A DNA stretch of 64,000 bases from Perca fluviatilis (GCF_010015445.1 NC_053118.1:10276407-10340406), one strand, 5' to 3'. Shown: positions 12,262-24,029, counted from the stretch's first letter. Notes: a model not told the origin generated them from the sequence alone. A program made the numbers and translations.

Positions 12262-12500
12262 TGATGTAAAAACATTTAGTGGGAACAGACAAGTAATAAC
12301 TCTGGAAAGTTAAGAGCAACTTCTCATCAACCTTTGTGAGATAAGAAGGTCATGATTTGTTTGATATTTATTTATGTAATTGATGATTTAAAAAAAGATC
12401 GACATATAACTCTGCACAACAGTGATTACATAGGCCGACATAAAAAATCACTGAGGATAAAAACACAAAGGCTTATTTCTATTTAAGGCCACTTGCAACG

Positions 12501-12815
12501 TAGTCTCTCGTTGCCAGAACTTCCTCCACAGCGCTGCGGAGGAGGGTCTGGCTAGTCCATACAGCATTCCAGGATGGGAGAAAAACGTGCTCTGGTTTAT
12601 TGCCATTTCTTTAAACCAATCACAATTGTCTGGGGCGGTGCTAAGAGCCGGACGGAGCCACGGTGCCTCTGCAAAATAGCCTCGCGGAGGAACTTGTTTT
12701 GGTAGAATGTGTACGTTCAAAAGTTGTTAACCATAGTCCTCATTAATCCACCAGAGTTTAAAATTCCAACTCAAAGAAAGCGCAAGGTAACGGACATCCG
12801 GTGGAAATAGACTCC
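12501..12815 (+). repeat. Family A mobile repeat, copy 3
   Basis: Fairly complete in the first half: 'gtagtctctcgttgccaga', the 'cagcgctgcggaggagggt' dyad, 'tctttaaaccaatcacaatt', 'gacggagccacggtgcctct', then a deletion that joins 'tacgttcaaaagttgtt' to 'aaccatagtcctca', and 'aaggtaacggacatccggtg' at the end. Confidence 0.8.
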
Positions 12816-13875
12816 CATACACTCCCATGAAATAAAGGCCATTTGGATTGAATTTTGAGAAAAAAGGAAGCATTTAGATGAAAGAATTCAAGACATTTGG
12901 ATTTTGTACTTTACAAACACATTTGCATCCATGCAGACATCCATGTACGTTTTTAAAAGCAGACAGACATTTCCTTTTGATTACACTTACACTAGTTTTA
13001 CATACTACACCTTTCTCAGATCACATACATTCCTGGAAACCTAATTAAGAAATACATCTAATTCTCATCAGAAGCCCTAGTAGTGTTGTGACACCCACAC
13101 TAGTTTTGTTTCCCCCAGCTTTTCCATTCAAATTAGAGTAAAATGTGGAGAAACATAATTGTAATTTATTGGTATAAAAATGCAGTAATGTATAATATTG
13201 GTGCTTATTATTATCAATCAACTGTAGTCCGAACATATCAAATGGGGCCCATAAACACAAAAGTGAATATAATGTGCACACACTCGACCTTTGGCCCCTG
13301 CATCCTGGCACATCGTCCAATATTATCTCCCCCTTGTTCAGTTGTTCATTCCTGCTGCTGGATGCATGCTGTACATGTGTTATATACGTTGACATACATA
13401 CCGCGTGAACACAATCCCCCAGGCCGTCCTAGCAGAAGCAGGGCTACATGTCACCATGACACGCAGACTAATGCAGGAACAAGCAGGACATGGATTAGGC
13501 AGAAATCCTACATGGGATTCCATTATGTTGCTGTGGTCATGATGGAGACCAGGCAGGTGTGCTGCAACAATGAGCTCTTTCAAATGTAGAAGTGGAAGCA
13601 GTGAGTGGGTGTTTGTGTGTATGTGTGTTTAAGAGACCATGCTGTCCCGAGAAATGATCCCATAGGTTGTTGGTGCAAGCAGCAATTACGGTTTTACAAA
13701 CATTTTTACATTCATAATGTAAAAATGTGCGGTTTAGTGGCTGAATTATTTTTATACCCGGTGGGGACAAAATTTATCACCCCCCCTCAAAGTGATCAAT
13801 GCTAATTCACCAATAGACCATATATTATATACCTAAAATAGAAGTATTTTAAACTAAGTAAAACGCTGTAACATA
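12816..13875. other. No gene recognised
   Basis: Holds overlapping frames on both strands (13143-13589 plus, 148 codons; 13045-13395 minus, 116 codons). Neither resembles a family I know and composition does not favour either strand, so they are taken as chance frames. Confidence 0.4.
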
Positions 13876-13883
13876 GTCTATAG

Positions 13884-14212
13884 CAGGGGTCACCAACACG
13901 GTGCCCGCGGGCACCAGGTAGCCCCCAAGGACCACATGAGTAGCCCTCAGTCCTGTTCTAAAAATGAAAATTGAATATTGATATTATCTGTTTCCCACCT
14001 TGTTAAGTCATTGTTGATAATTATTGTGAGAAATCATTAACATGATCAGTGTCTTCACATAGATGAGTATCATTAATCATTAATAATCATTTATAACTAA
14101 AGGCAAACTGAGCACATTTGTTATTTCAGAAGAGTGTATCAAACTGGTAGCCCATCGTATGACTCAATACCCATGAAGTAGCTCTCCGTTTAGAAAAGGT
14201 TGGTGACCCCTG
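13884..14212. mobile_element. hAT-type non-autonomous element with perfect 8-bp target duplication
   Basis: Terminal inverted repeats of 14 bp (CAGGGGTCACCAAC / GTTGGTGACCCCTG) flanked by identical 8-bp duplications GTCTATAG at 13876-13883 and 14213-14220. The 8-bp duplication and CAGGGG terminus are diagnostic of hAT transposons. 329 bp long, no ORF. The intact duplication suggests a comparatively recent insertion. Confidence 0.92.
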
Positions 14213-14220
14213 GTCTATAG

Positions 14221-14739
14221 TGTCATAGAACAATTAAATCAGAGCAGCAGTTGCTGGTTGTATTTAGCCGCTACAGAGCTCCGGGACGCCAGCTACCAGC
14301 GGCAGTTGTTTAGCCGCCAACAGGTGAATGCGAGCCGGCTACAGGCACTGCTAAGATGACGGTCCTTTCAGCGGCCATGGTGATGACTTGTTAAGTTTAG
14401 TAAAAAAGATGGTGGTTTGGATTAAAACACTCCCGAGGAACAAACAAGCTTTTCCTGGATGAAAGTATTTTGTTTTCACCGCATACTGAACTCCGTCTTG
14501 AAAGCGCTGTGTTTTATGGTGTCACCACATTGGGCTATTTCATTTTGAGATTATTTATTGAAGTGTTTTGGCATGGCTGGCCACGTGGCTCTATATCCAT
14601 GGTATTGGAAGGGGGAAATTAATTCTTGCATGTTTTGTTTTGTTGTACATGATCAAAAAACATCCCCCCCTCTGCTTTCTTCACAAATCGCACCCTGTGT
14701 GTAAGGGGACATTATCCTGTAATAATTCACACATTTAAT
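14221..14739. other. No gene recognised; probable unplaced repeat
   Basis: 14255-14560 has mixed GC with 'cttgaaagcgctgtgtttta', a phrase echoed near 550-575, suggesting another dispersed repeat with unclear limits. Confidence 0.35.
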
Positions 14740-14890
14740 TTCAATTACATTACATTTTATTCATAGTATCAAATCATAACAAGAGTTATCTCAAGACACT
14801 TTACAGATAGAGTAGGTCTAGACCACACTCCATAATATACAAAGACCCAACAATTCCAGTAATTCCCCCAAGAGCAAGCATTTAAGCCAT
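14740..14890 (-). mobile_element. LINE 3' tail, antisense fragment
   Basis: Reverse complement contains the same tail as 4298-4378 (agagtgtggtctagacctac, ctctatctgtaaagtgtc, ttgttatgattt). About 150 bp only. Confidence 0.8.
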
Positions 14891-14941
14891 AAACACAACC
14901 GTGACATATTATCAACTTATAAAGCTGATATGGTGAATAGA

Positions 14942-15478
14942 TTAAAGGGTAATTTAGTTTTTTATCAATCTGAAAAAAATCTTTATTAATCTCACGAGGT
15001 GACACCAATTCTCCAAAGACAACGTTGTGGAGAGTGGACCGTGAATCGGGGAAAAATGCGTTCCGGTAGTTTGTTGTTTTGGAGTACAGAAATAATAGGT
15101 CAGTTATCTAAAAGATTTTTAGTGCCATGGCTCAATATTTAGTCTTAATGATTCGACAATTAAGATGGAGGTCATTATAACTCGATGGCCACCCGTATTC
15201 CTTGGCCCATTAGGTTACATTGCAGCTCGGTTGGCGCCGGCCAGTCACTTCGTTCTCGCTCAATACTGGACCAATTTCAAAAATATTTGGTCACATCAGT
15301 CTATTAGACACACATGCATTATTTATTGTTTGTTTATCTGTGTCTTGTACTTTTCCCCCTATCCCTTGCTGCTGCAATAGTGTGAATTTCCCCATTGTTG
15401 AATTCATAAAAGATTTTGAATCTTTGAATGTGGAAATGAGGTCCAAGTTAAAAAAAATAAATCCATATTACCCTTTAG
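14942..15478. mobile_element. TTAA-type inverted-repeat element related to family B
   Basis: Left edge TTAA then AGGGTAATTTAG; right edge ATATTACCCT then TTAG, one change from TTAA. Interior 'tactggaccaatttcaaaaa' with 'cagtctattagacacac' is a diverged match to family B ('tactggaccaatgtcaaaga', 'cagtcacttagacac'). No transposase. Confidence 0.65.
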
Positions 15479-16152
15479 TGAAATAATATGATGGCTACTT
15501 ACACATCTAGCAGACATGGAGCAAAATTCATTCAGTTGTGTAAGTCCCAATATTCACCTTGCTTTTAGGGAGAGTGAATATTGTTCTGCTTTGGTCTCCA
15601 CCAACTCCTGAGAAAAATACCTGGCTTCTTGGCTACTAAATGCTTCACTATGTTCACCAGTCGCTAACTTTGGCTGGTGCTGAGCAGGTAGTTTGCAGTG
15701 GGTTTATTAGAGCTGCTGCTGGAAACCAGGCTGATCAGCCGTAAAACCAACACAATGACAGGAAAGATGCTTACACTTGAGCTGTGGGGAACTACTGTAT
15801 GGGTAATAATATTCAATGGGTTCATGAATGAGTGACCCCATTCAGTTTACACATCATTTGATCCATTGTCAATATAAAAATATTGATTAGTGCAGCCTTA
15901 GGGGGAATTAAAATACATTTTTTAGTTGTTTGTGCCTTCTAGGAAGAAAACTTTGCTGAACGAAGTCTTTATATTTACAAGGTTATATTATTTTCTTTTT
16001 AATTATCATTATCTTGACACAACAAATGGTGCTCTTATTTAGTTTTTATTGAATCTGTCTAGGGATAAATATTCATAAATTGTGTTTGTTGTGATCACAA
16101 CTTAAATAGTAGTATTATTGTTATTGTAGTATAGTAGTATTATTGTCTAAGC
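15479..16152. other. No gene recognised
   Basis: AT-rich sequence without placeable repeats apart from short AT runs near 16110-16150. Confidence 0.4.
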
Positions 16153-16639
16153 TAGTCTATATCAACGACGTTTCACTTCCGGGATTGTTCAGGTGCCGCT
16201 GGAGGTTTAGCCGGATGTCCCTCATTTTCGGCCAGAGGTCCGTCACCTTCCACTTTCTTTGTGTTGGAATTTTCTTTAAACCAATCACAATTGTCTTGGG
16301 CGGTGCTAAGCACCGAGCGCAGCCACAGTGCCGCTGCAAAATAGCCTCGGGAAGGAACTTGTTTTGGTGGAACGTGTACGTTCAAAGGTTGTTTTAGTCG
16401 TGCAACAGAAAACTCAGATTTGACAGATAGTCTAGCTAGCTGTCTGGATTTACCCTGCAGAGATCTCAGGAGCAGTTAACCATAGTCCTCAGAAATCCAC
16501 CGCAGTTTAGAATGCCAACACAAAGAAAGCGGAAGGTAACGGGACATCCGAAAACTGACATCCGAAAAGAGTGACATCCAGCGGAATTCCCTGCATAACG
16601 AGAGCAATCCCGGAAGTGGAACGTCATGGATATAGACTA
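16153..16639 (+). repeat. Family A mobile repeat, copy 4, rearranged into a foldback
   Basis: The first 118 bp (16153-16270, from 'tagtctatatcaacgacgtt' to 'ctttgtgttggaat') are an inverted version of the element's own right end (about 16510-16639), joined at 'tttctttaaaccaatcacaa' to the normal + body. The result has long terminal inverted repeats absent from the other copies. Confidence 0.8.
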
Positions 16640-17330
16640 AGCGAACAGGGTAACATGTTTCTGTACTTCATGGACTGTCAAAGTGGGTTTCATTATGGAT
16701 TAATTTATCTTGTACTATTTCCTACAGGACAAAAGACCATCAATTACAGAGGAGAAAGAAAGTAGGCCTTCACATAACAAAACTTTGTTATCTTGAAATA
16801 CTGTCATAATAAAATTATAATAAACGAGATAAAAGTTTGAAGTCTTGACACAACAAGATAATGAGATCCTTACACATATACTGTAAATATGAGCAAAAAC
16901 ATTCTTCTCTCGAGAGCATCAAACATATATGAAAAAGATCTTGGTTTAATGTGCCTACAAAGAGTTCTTCATAACCACGTTCACCGGGCTTCCAGAGATA
17001 CTGCAATTCTCCGTCAGCAACCCATAACAGTCAAACCCAATCGTAAATCATGGCCAGACAAGGCAGACCACACAAATGAAGGGGTGATGAGAGCAGCTAC
17101 CTGTGGAGCGAAAGTCACCGAGGAAGGATAAAGATTTTTAGAAGGGTGCAGGTTGTGGTTGTTTTAGGGGGTGTGGATTCTGTATGCTCTGACCTCCTGC
17201 TCAGCTACATCTTTATTTCATGGCTGACAAAATGAATGCCAACGCGGCGTAAGGAATTCTGCCTCCACGTCTGATTTATGGTCCTCAGCTGCTGGCTGCC
17301 ACCAGCTGGCCTTTACATGGGCCTCAGAGA
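16640..17330. other. No gene recognised
   Basis: AT-rich to 16980, then unique-looking sequence; frames up to 80 codons are not recognisable. Confidence 0.4.
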
Positions 17331-17518
17331 GAAGCAGACAGACAGACAGACAAACATTATGACAGACAGACGGCCAGACAGACAGACAGAGAGACAGAGA
17401 GACAGACATACAGACATAAAGACAGAGAGATAGAGAGACAGACATACAGACATAAAGACAGACAGAGAGACAGACAGACGGACAGTCGGACAGACAGACA
17501 GATCGACAGACGGAAAGA
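17331..17518. repeat. (GACA)n imperfect tetranucleotide repeat
   Basis: GACA/GATA-like units with GAGA and CATA interruptions over about 190 bp. The Cys/Ser/Leu-rich minus-strand frames here are translations of the repeat. Confidence 0.95.
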
Positions 17519-18039
17519 CACAAGTTGGGTAAGAAAAGAGTGACAATAGAGAGTAAATGAGGTATGTTGGTGCTGACTTGCATCATATTTATAAATGTTC
17601 ATGTTGACTCATGACAGTTTTAAAAACAAGTTTTTATTCCAAACATTCTTATTCCTATATTAAATCTGGCACCTACATTACCCACAATGCAACTCGACTG
17701 CCTACAGTTCAATTTGAGATTTGGGTGTGTTATGTTGCTGGCAGCTCATGTAGTCTCGATTTTCTCGCCCTCAGCAGAGATGAGAGCATCTGGTAAACTC
17801 ACTTGTTTCTAACTCCACACCCTCAGATCCTTTTCATTTCCATCAGACCCATCTGACGCTGACTCGTGTGACATCACTTGAGGACATTCCTCAGACTTCA
17901 CACAGCTCCCTCTGGAGACAGTAAAGGCTTTATACAACTTTTCTTTCAGATATGCAGTAGTACGCCGCAACACCCGTAAACAGACTGATGTGTAAAGTTG
18001 GTGGAGCTCCCCTTTAATACAGTAAGTAATGTGTTGCCC
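17519..18039. other. No gene recognised
   Basis: Unique-looking sequence; the only long frames are extensions from the neighbouring tetranucleotide repeat. Confidence 0.4.
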
Positions 18040-18115
18040 TAACGCACATGTGTCAAACTCAAGGCCTGCGGGCCGAACCTGGCCCCTCGCAGGTTTTAAT
18101 CCGGCCCCCATACCA
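18040..18115. mobile_element. hAT-like element fragment
   Basis: 'catgtgtcaaactcaaggcc' followed by 'tgcgggccgaacctggcccc' is the left-hand consensus of a common vertebrate hAT non-autonomous family. The right side is missing. Confidence 0.6.
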
Positions 18116-18593
18116 ATTTCGGTTCACAATAGATTTAATAGTTGTGCACTAAACCCAAAAAGACAGGAAACTGCAGTTACTTTTAGTCCCTATGAGTCAA
18201 GCTCCAAAAACACTAAACCAACGAAGGTGAATCCTACACTTCCCATAATGGAACTTGATAGTGTTCATATGTATATGGCACCTTTCATACAGAGAGTGTA
18301 GCTCAAAGTGCTTTACAACCAAGTGTCACTGAAGAGAGTGTTACTGAGTGAAATGCTACAAATAAGTGTTTGTTTATGTAATATTTAATATCAGCTTGCT
18401 ACATAGTTAGGTTCATGAACGGAGTGTGCATACATCCATGATTAGATCTGATGGCAGGACAGTAAGCAGAGGTAAAATGAATGGTTAAAAAAAAGACTGC
18501 AATGATGGCTCCAAAAAGGAACTATTAGGAAGAGAAGTGTGGATGAGGAGGAGCATATTTCGAGCAGCCCTGTTGAAACTATAGTGGACGAGC

Positions 18594-19277
18594 CAACACA
18601 TTCTCACTCCCATCGTGTCAAAAAGCAACGCTTGGTCAGGTGCCTTTGGCGCTAGTTATTGACGAAAAAAGTCTCCTTTAGCGTCACATAGGTTGGGACT
18701 ATTGCCATCACTATTTGACGCTCTCGGGACTCGCGTCTAGCCCTTTGGCGTCATATTTAGACACGCTTGGTTGGCACTTTTGTTGTCACTTTTTGACCCT
18801 CTGGGTCGGGACGTACGTTTAACGGACATGTGGCACAAGAACGGGACAGTTAGGTTTAGGAAAAGATTGTGGGTGGGGTTACAAAATGTACTCTTTAGTG
18901 ACTGTGGGACAAGATTGGGACATGAACCCAGGTCTTCTGGGTGAAAGTCGTGTGTTGTTTGACCCATCCACCACGCCAACCAACCTCCTGACTTTAAGTC
19001 TTAAGGTCTGACAGGTGTGTTCCATACTGACACTGAAGGGTGATTGAGGTTTATCGGTGTTTTTTGCCCCCAATAGCGCCTCCCAGGCAGCGCTGCCTGG
19101 AAGGCGCCGTTGAGAGGCACTGGTTATGGTTATGGTTATGGTTAGGGTTAGGTGCCTTGAAGGCAGCGGTCGCAGCGCTGCCTGGAAGGAGCAGTTGGGG
19201 GCAAAAAACACCATCGAGCATGATTGAGCCACTGACCAAGCGTCATTATTTTACGAGTTGGGAGTGAGAACGGTTTG
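18594..19277. mobile_element. Family C long-TIR element, copy 2, with a nested small element
   Basis: Ends 'caacacattctcactccca' and, at the right, 'gggagtgagaacggtttg', with 'gcttggtcag' and its complement inside. Flanked by GACGAGC (18587-18593) and GACAAGC (19278-19284). Internal 'aacgggacagttaggtttag' matches the other copies in antisense. A separate element is inserted at 19056-19212. Confidence 0.8.
19056..19212. mobile_element. Small inverted-repeat element nested in family C copy 2
   Basis: Arms 'ggtgttttttgcccccaa' and 'ttgggggcaaaaaacacc' are perfect 18-bp inverted repeats; inside are 'caggcagcgctgcctgg' dyads and a short GGTTAT/GGTTAG run. Flanked by ATC on both sides, a possible 3-bp target duplication. 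Confidence 0.75.
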
Positions 19278-19613
19278 GACAAGCACAAGTGTTAGTCGCT
19301 ACTGAATCAGCGGCGATGAAGTCTCCACAGCTCCTGCTAGCAGCATATGATGCAAAACAGTAAGCAGATAAGACCCAAGTCACCTCAAATTTGGCTTCAG
19401 TTGGAGCGGGACAGAGGAAGTACAGTGAGGCAGGTTTAGGAATAAACCTGCCTCCTGCGTGAACTGTCTGTAGCTGAATAGGATAGGCCTACGCTACTCT
19501 ATTTTAACGTGGGCCATAATGATGGCACTTAGGGAGCCTAATATTTTCGAAAGTGGTACGTGGTTTAAAAAGTTTGAGAAACACTGGCATAATAGATTGT
19601 CAAAGGCAGGGTA

Positions 19614-20068
19614 TTCTATATAGATGACGTTCCACTTCCGGGATTGCTCCATTGCCTCCGGAAATGCCGCTGGATGTCAGTCACCTTCCGCTTTCTTTGT
19701 GTTGGAGTTCTAAACTCCGGTGGATTTCTCAGGACTATGGTTAACTGCTCCTCAGATCTCTGCAGGGTAAATCCAGACAGCTAGCTCGACTACCTGTCTA
19801 ATCTGAGTTTTCTGTTGCACAACTAAAAAAACAACTTTTGAACGTACACGTTCCACCAAAACAAGTTCCTTCCCGAGGCTATTTTGCAGCGCCACCGTGG
19901 CTCCATCCGGCGTTTAGCGCCGCCCAAGACTATTGTGATTGGTTTTAAGAAATGCCAATAAACCAGAGCACGTTTTTCTCCCATCCCGGAATGGACTGTC
20001 TTGCTGTGTGGACTAGCAAGACCTTCCTCCATAGCGCTGTGGAGGAAGGTCTATTGCAAAGCGAGACT
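19614..20068 (-). repeat. Family A mobile repeat, copy 5, near full length
   Basis: Longest uninterrupted copy, in antisense: 'gacgttccacttccgggatt' at the left, 'ctctgcagggtaaatccaga', 'aaaacaagttccttcccgag', 'ttgtgattggttttaagaaa', and the 'atagcgctgtggaggaaggt' dyad with 'gcgagactaa' at the right. Consensus length is therefore about 450-500 bp. Confidence 0.85.
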
Positions 20069-20419
20069 AAAGGCAGGGCAAACACAATCACGAACACAAT
20101 CTTCTCCTAGCCAAAGTTGCTTTGCTTGTCCAAGCCTAACTATTGGTTAAGCTCAGCTTAGTCACATGAAAAACATGTACGAGAAGGATGTTAATCCCTT
20201 TCCACAAAACAACATCTATGTTTCAGAGTTTATGCCCATGTCACATTTTGTGAGACCCATGACGCACACTCCTATGCTCCCTGTCTCTCTTCTCTGTGAG
20301 GTGGAAATGCCCCAAAACAAATCATTGAAAAATGCATAAGAAAATGACACGTTGGAGGTGGAGAGGGATGAAAAAAAACTCAGCTGAACTTGTTAAGAAA
20401 GTCATCTGAATTCAGGCCT
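20069..20419. other. No gene recognised
   Basis: Unique-looking sequence, no ORF of note. Confidence 0.35.
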
Positions 20420-20650
20420 CATTCCCTCCATTGATCCGGCGGTTGAGAAGGAAACCAAAATGTTTGGTTTATTTTAGCCAATTAAGCTGTGAGAGAGCCA
20501 ATTGTGGATGGGCTATTGAGCGCCTCTTTGCTCAAAGTGCTTATTGTCGGGCTGCTTGCAGAAGGATCAATTGGAGGCTCAGTGATCGGATTAGCCAGGT
20601 AATCAATGCTGCTCGCTAATATATTAACAAGGTAATTATAGCGCTGTGGA
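20420..20650. promoter_or_regulatory. Candidate conserved non-coding element
   Basis: Non-repetitive and balanced in composition, with clustered homeodomain-like cores ('ccaattaagc', 'ggtaatcaatg', 'ggtaattatag') and no coding potential. The call rests on appearance only; no alignment was possible. Confidence 0.25.
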
Positions 20651-21689
20651 AGAGGTGGGCCCCCTGCAACAAATGCAACACACCATCATTCTTAGATATT
20701 AAAGGCTCGAGTGAGAATGACAAAAGACACCCCCCCCTCCAATCCCAACACATAATTGTCTCTTTTCTGTCTCACACACAAAACACACACACTCACACAA
20801 AGCGCTGGCCCCTACCGCTCCTGTGGAAAGGGTGTTAATCACATTACTAATGATAACACTTCACACTCCTGCCATAAAGTCGTGCAACAGCAGGAACTGG
20901 ACTCGTTAATCTCCCTGCAGCTCGCAGCAATTATTCTTACACATAAGCAGCAATGTCTGATGCCTGGCTGAGTCTGATCTGTGGTAATCAATATGTCACC
21001 ATAGATACCATGTATTCTGTATATGTATGAACTTTACAGTCATCTTTTTCTTAAAAAACAAACAAACACTATTTACAAAATCTCATTGTCCCTATAGTTT
21101 ATAAGATACAATATAAACAGGTATATATTTGTTCTATAATAACTATTTAACGGAGATAAAAAAACAAACAGTATAATTCAGACACAAAATGTATTATTTA
21201 AAATTTGAAATAGTTTGGTCCCCAAAAGAAGAAACAATTCAAACTTCTTTTTAGTGGCTGGCCCCACAGTGTTGCATGACAGCAGAGAATGCTGTTGGAA
21301 CTTGGATTTTGAATTAGTTTTCCAGTCAAGAAAAGTGTAAGTGACCCTGGTTACATTGAAGAGATTTAAAATGCGATTTGTCAGTCCATACTATGCAGCT
21401 GATATTCCAATAGTGCCAACCCTGGACTAACCTGTTTCTGTTGTGAAGTTTGAAGAAGAGCTTTGCTGAAGCAACACGTCTGTTAACTCCAGCTTGTTAT
21501 TGGCTGTATTATTGTGCACTTGACCCTGCAACAGGAACCTGTTCCCATTTAAATTCGCCCACATTTCTATGCTAAGCTTCCAGCTTCTTTTACCAATGAT
21601 ACCTGATTTATTCTCTTCTTTCCTTTCAACTGTTGCTCAGATGGATCTTTTTCTCCTTCTGCCCTCTCAATTGTTAATCTGGTTGAACC
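20651..21689. other. No gene recognised
   Basis: AT-rich; 20820-20950 again looks non-repetitive and possibly conserved. No coding evidence. Confidence 0.35.
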
Positions 21690-22242
21690 ATATATACCGT
21701 GTATACAGCCAACGTAGTGTCATGTGTAAATCGGTAAAGTCTGTTTATTTCAACCAAAACTAGAGTTGTGATGGTTGGAAAAGTGGAAAGATGACCCAAA
21801 ACGGCTTTTAATAGTTTTATTTTGTTTCTGTGAACTTTGAATGAAGTGTATTTTAAGATGCTAAAATTACTGTATTACATGGAGTCTGGTTGGTTTAGCG
21901 AATGCAATTTCGCGGCTGTTTTTATGTTTAAAAAAGAGCTGTTTCTGGTTAAACAGAAAGGTCTCAAAGAGGTTTTAAAGGTCTATCTCTGAAGGGATCC
22001 TTTCCATAATGTTGTCAGAATAATAATCTGAGCCTGTCAGTGGCAAAACGAGCACTTTTGTGAGGGTAAATACAAGCAGGACAATTGCCCTATTAACTTA
22101 CATTGTAGCTTGTTATCGCCGCCGCCGACTGCAGCGATCTCGCTTAATACTGGACCAATGTCAAAGATTGTTGTTCCCATCAGTCACTTAGACACAAAAA
22201 CATAGGAAAATATGGTTGAAAAAAACGGTATTTACCCTTTAA
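21690..22242. mobile_element. Family B TTAA element, copy 2, left-truncated
   Basis: From 'catgtgtaaatcggtaaa' it follows family B copy 1 (about 2385-2731) in the same orientation, and also carries the 'tctgagcctgtcagtggc' block present near 2200 of copy 1. Ends in 'ttaccctttaa', with TTAA at 22239-22242. The left TTAA end is missing. Confidence 0.75.
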
Positions 22243-23211
22243 GTTGGAACTGTATCTGTGGATGGCTACCTTAGTGACTACCTTACCTAGAGGCCAGTAC
22301 GCTTATCATCAATGGGTATTTTCACAAAAAGGCTTTAAAAAAAAAACAATAATTTGGTGCCCCCCCCTGCAGTATACTCAGTATACATTGCTAACATGAG
22401 CTAAGGACTGTTGATGGTTTTGTCAAGTTTATGTTAATTTAAGAAGAAAAGACGGTGTCTTATGATAATAAAAGACATGGTTTACTTCATAGGCTGTGTT
22501 TTTGAGTTACTACATTATCTGGGCCACATGACAGTGATGTAACCATTAGATGCATCCTGGAATTCATTCAAAACTGTATTTGTTTTGAAAAAATAACTAC
22601 ATAAATAAATACTTTTATATTTGACTGAAAGAGATACTTATATAGTTAATCGCAATTACTTCTAAGACAATGAATTGTTCAGTAAAATTCGGAATTGTGA
22701 CAGCACTACTAAGCCTAATAGCCATCACTTCATCTTGTCAATTTTCCCTTTTTGACGACTAGTGAGCAGTGTGGGAGATCTTCAAGGGTTTAGTGCTGCA
22801 AAGTATTCTCAAACACTGTCACGTTTAAAAAGCCCTCGCTGCTGCTAACTGTTTAAAGGGCCCAGCGCTGCTTTGAAGAGCTGCCTCTTTGTCTAGTGGA
22901 TGGGGACTGGCGGGGGGGGGCTTAGCTGATCTGCTTGGTATTCCCCCCAAGGCTTTGTGCCTTTGGCCGCCATATGGGAGAGAGAAAACAGCCATATAAG
23001 TACTTAAGCAAAGTTTATATTTACCCAGGAATTTTCTCAGCTTTGCTTTACTTTAGTGGAAAAACAATAACCAGGCTGAATCAACGCTACCATTATAAGC
23101 ACTTATGCAAAGTTCATATTAGCAATGGAAATTTCAACCTTGGCAGGGAATGAAGCAGTAGTGAAGTCTAGTGAAAGACAATCCAGAATGTCGTTGCTCT
23201 ACCATCTTCTT
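22243..23211. other. No gene recognised; short direct repeat
   Basis: 'ataagtacttaagcaaagtt' near 22995 recurs with changes as 'ataagcacttatgcaaagtt' near 23095. No coding evidence. Confidence 0.4.
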
Positions 23212-23552
23212 TTTCAAGTTACTTTTAAAGAACTAGTAGTAATAAAAAAACATTCTGTTTTTTTTCCCTCGGACAATGTTCAAAAAAGCTGAAGACTGAA
23301 AGGCAGTGTGAGCAAAAGTGGTTACACAAATATGATATAAGGTAATGATACTTTCAGAGCTTCATACAGAATGTCCTTGCACTTCTTATTTTACTCACCT
23401 GGTTAACATCTCTTTCCTCAAGTTACTTTTAAAGAATTAGTAGAAATCAAAAAACGTTGTTTTCTTTCCAGACAATTTTTGGATAAGCTGAAGACTGAAA
23501 GGGTGTAAGCAAAAGAGGTTACACAAATATAACTTTAGGTAATGATACTTGG
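23212..23552. repeat. Diverged local tandem duplication
   Basis: 23212-23358 and 23414-23552 share 'caagttacttttaaagaa', 'aagctgaagactgaaag' and 'gttacacaaatat' followed by 'ggtaatgatact', in order and orientation. Unit about 140 bp, offset about 200 bp; single-base and indel differences throughout. Confidence 0.8.
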
Positions 23553-24029
23553 TTTTTCAAATTCACAATAACACATTTAAATGCTTAAAATGTCTGTTGA
23601 TGCTGTTTTACAAAAGGTCCATGGCTGATATATGGTTATATATTTTTTTCTTCTTTCCAGTTTATACCTTTGCGACCCACTAATATTCTTTGTGACGCAG
23701 AACTCTGACATATATCCTGATCAGACACATTCTTACTGCAGTCTCACTTTCTCACTTACCCCATGCAGGTAGCTTTGCTTTTTCATTTCAATAAATTTAA
23801 CAGCACTTTTCCTTGTGGGTAATCCAAATTTTTTCGATAGAAAGTATTTCAAACACAAACTGTAAAAGCACAGAAGTCTGAGGAGTATTCAGAGTAATGA
23901 GGACATTGATCTTGGAAAGACATGTTGCAGTAGATATTTCTTTAAATGTCATATTTAAATGCTGTGAGCACCGCATATGAAATTCCATTCACCAACATTG
24001 TAATGGAGTGGAGGCAGAAATTTCAGAGA

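Noticed and set aside
13143..13589. 148-codon plus frame
   Set aside because: Overlapped by equally long minus frames, no family resemblance, no splice or promoter context.
17218..17602. Cys/Ser/Leu-rich minus-strand frames
   Set aside because: Translations of the (GACA)n repeat in all three frames, not a secreted cysteine-rich protein.
19122..19152. GGTTAT/GGTTAGG run as an interstitial telomere
   Set aside because: Only about five imperfect units and inside a small transposable element; too short for a telomeric relic.
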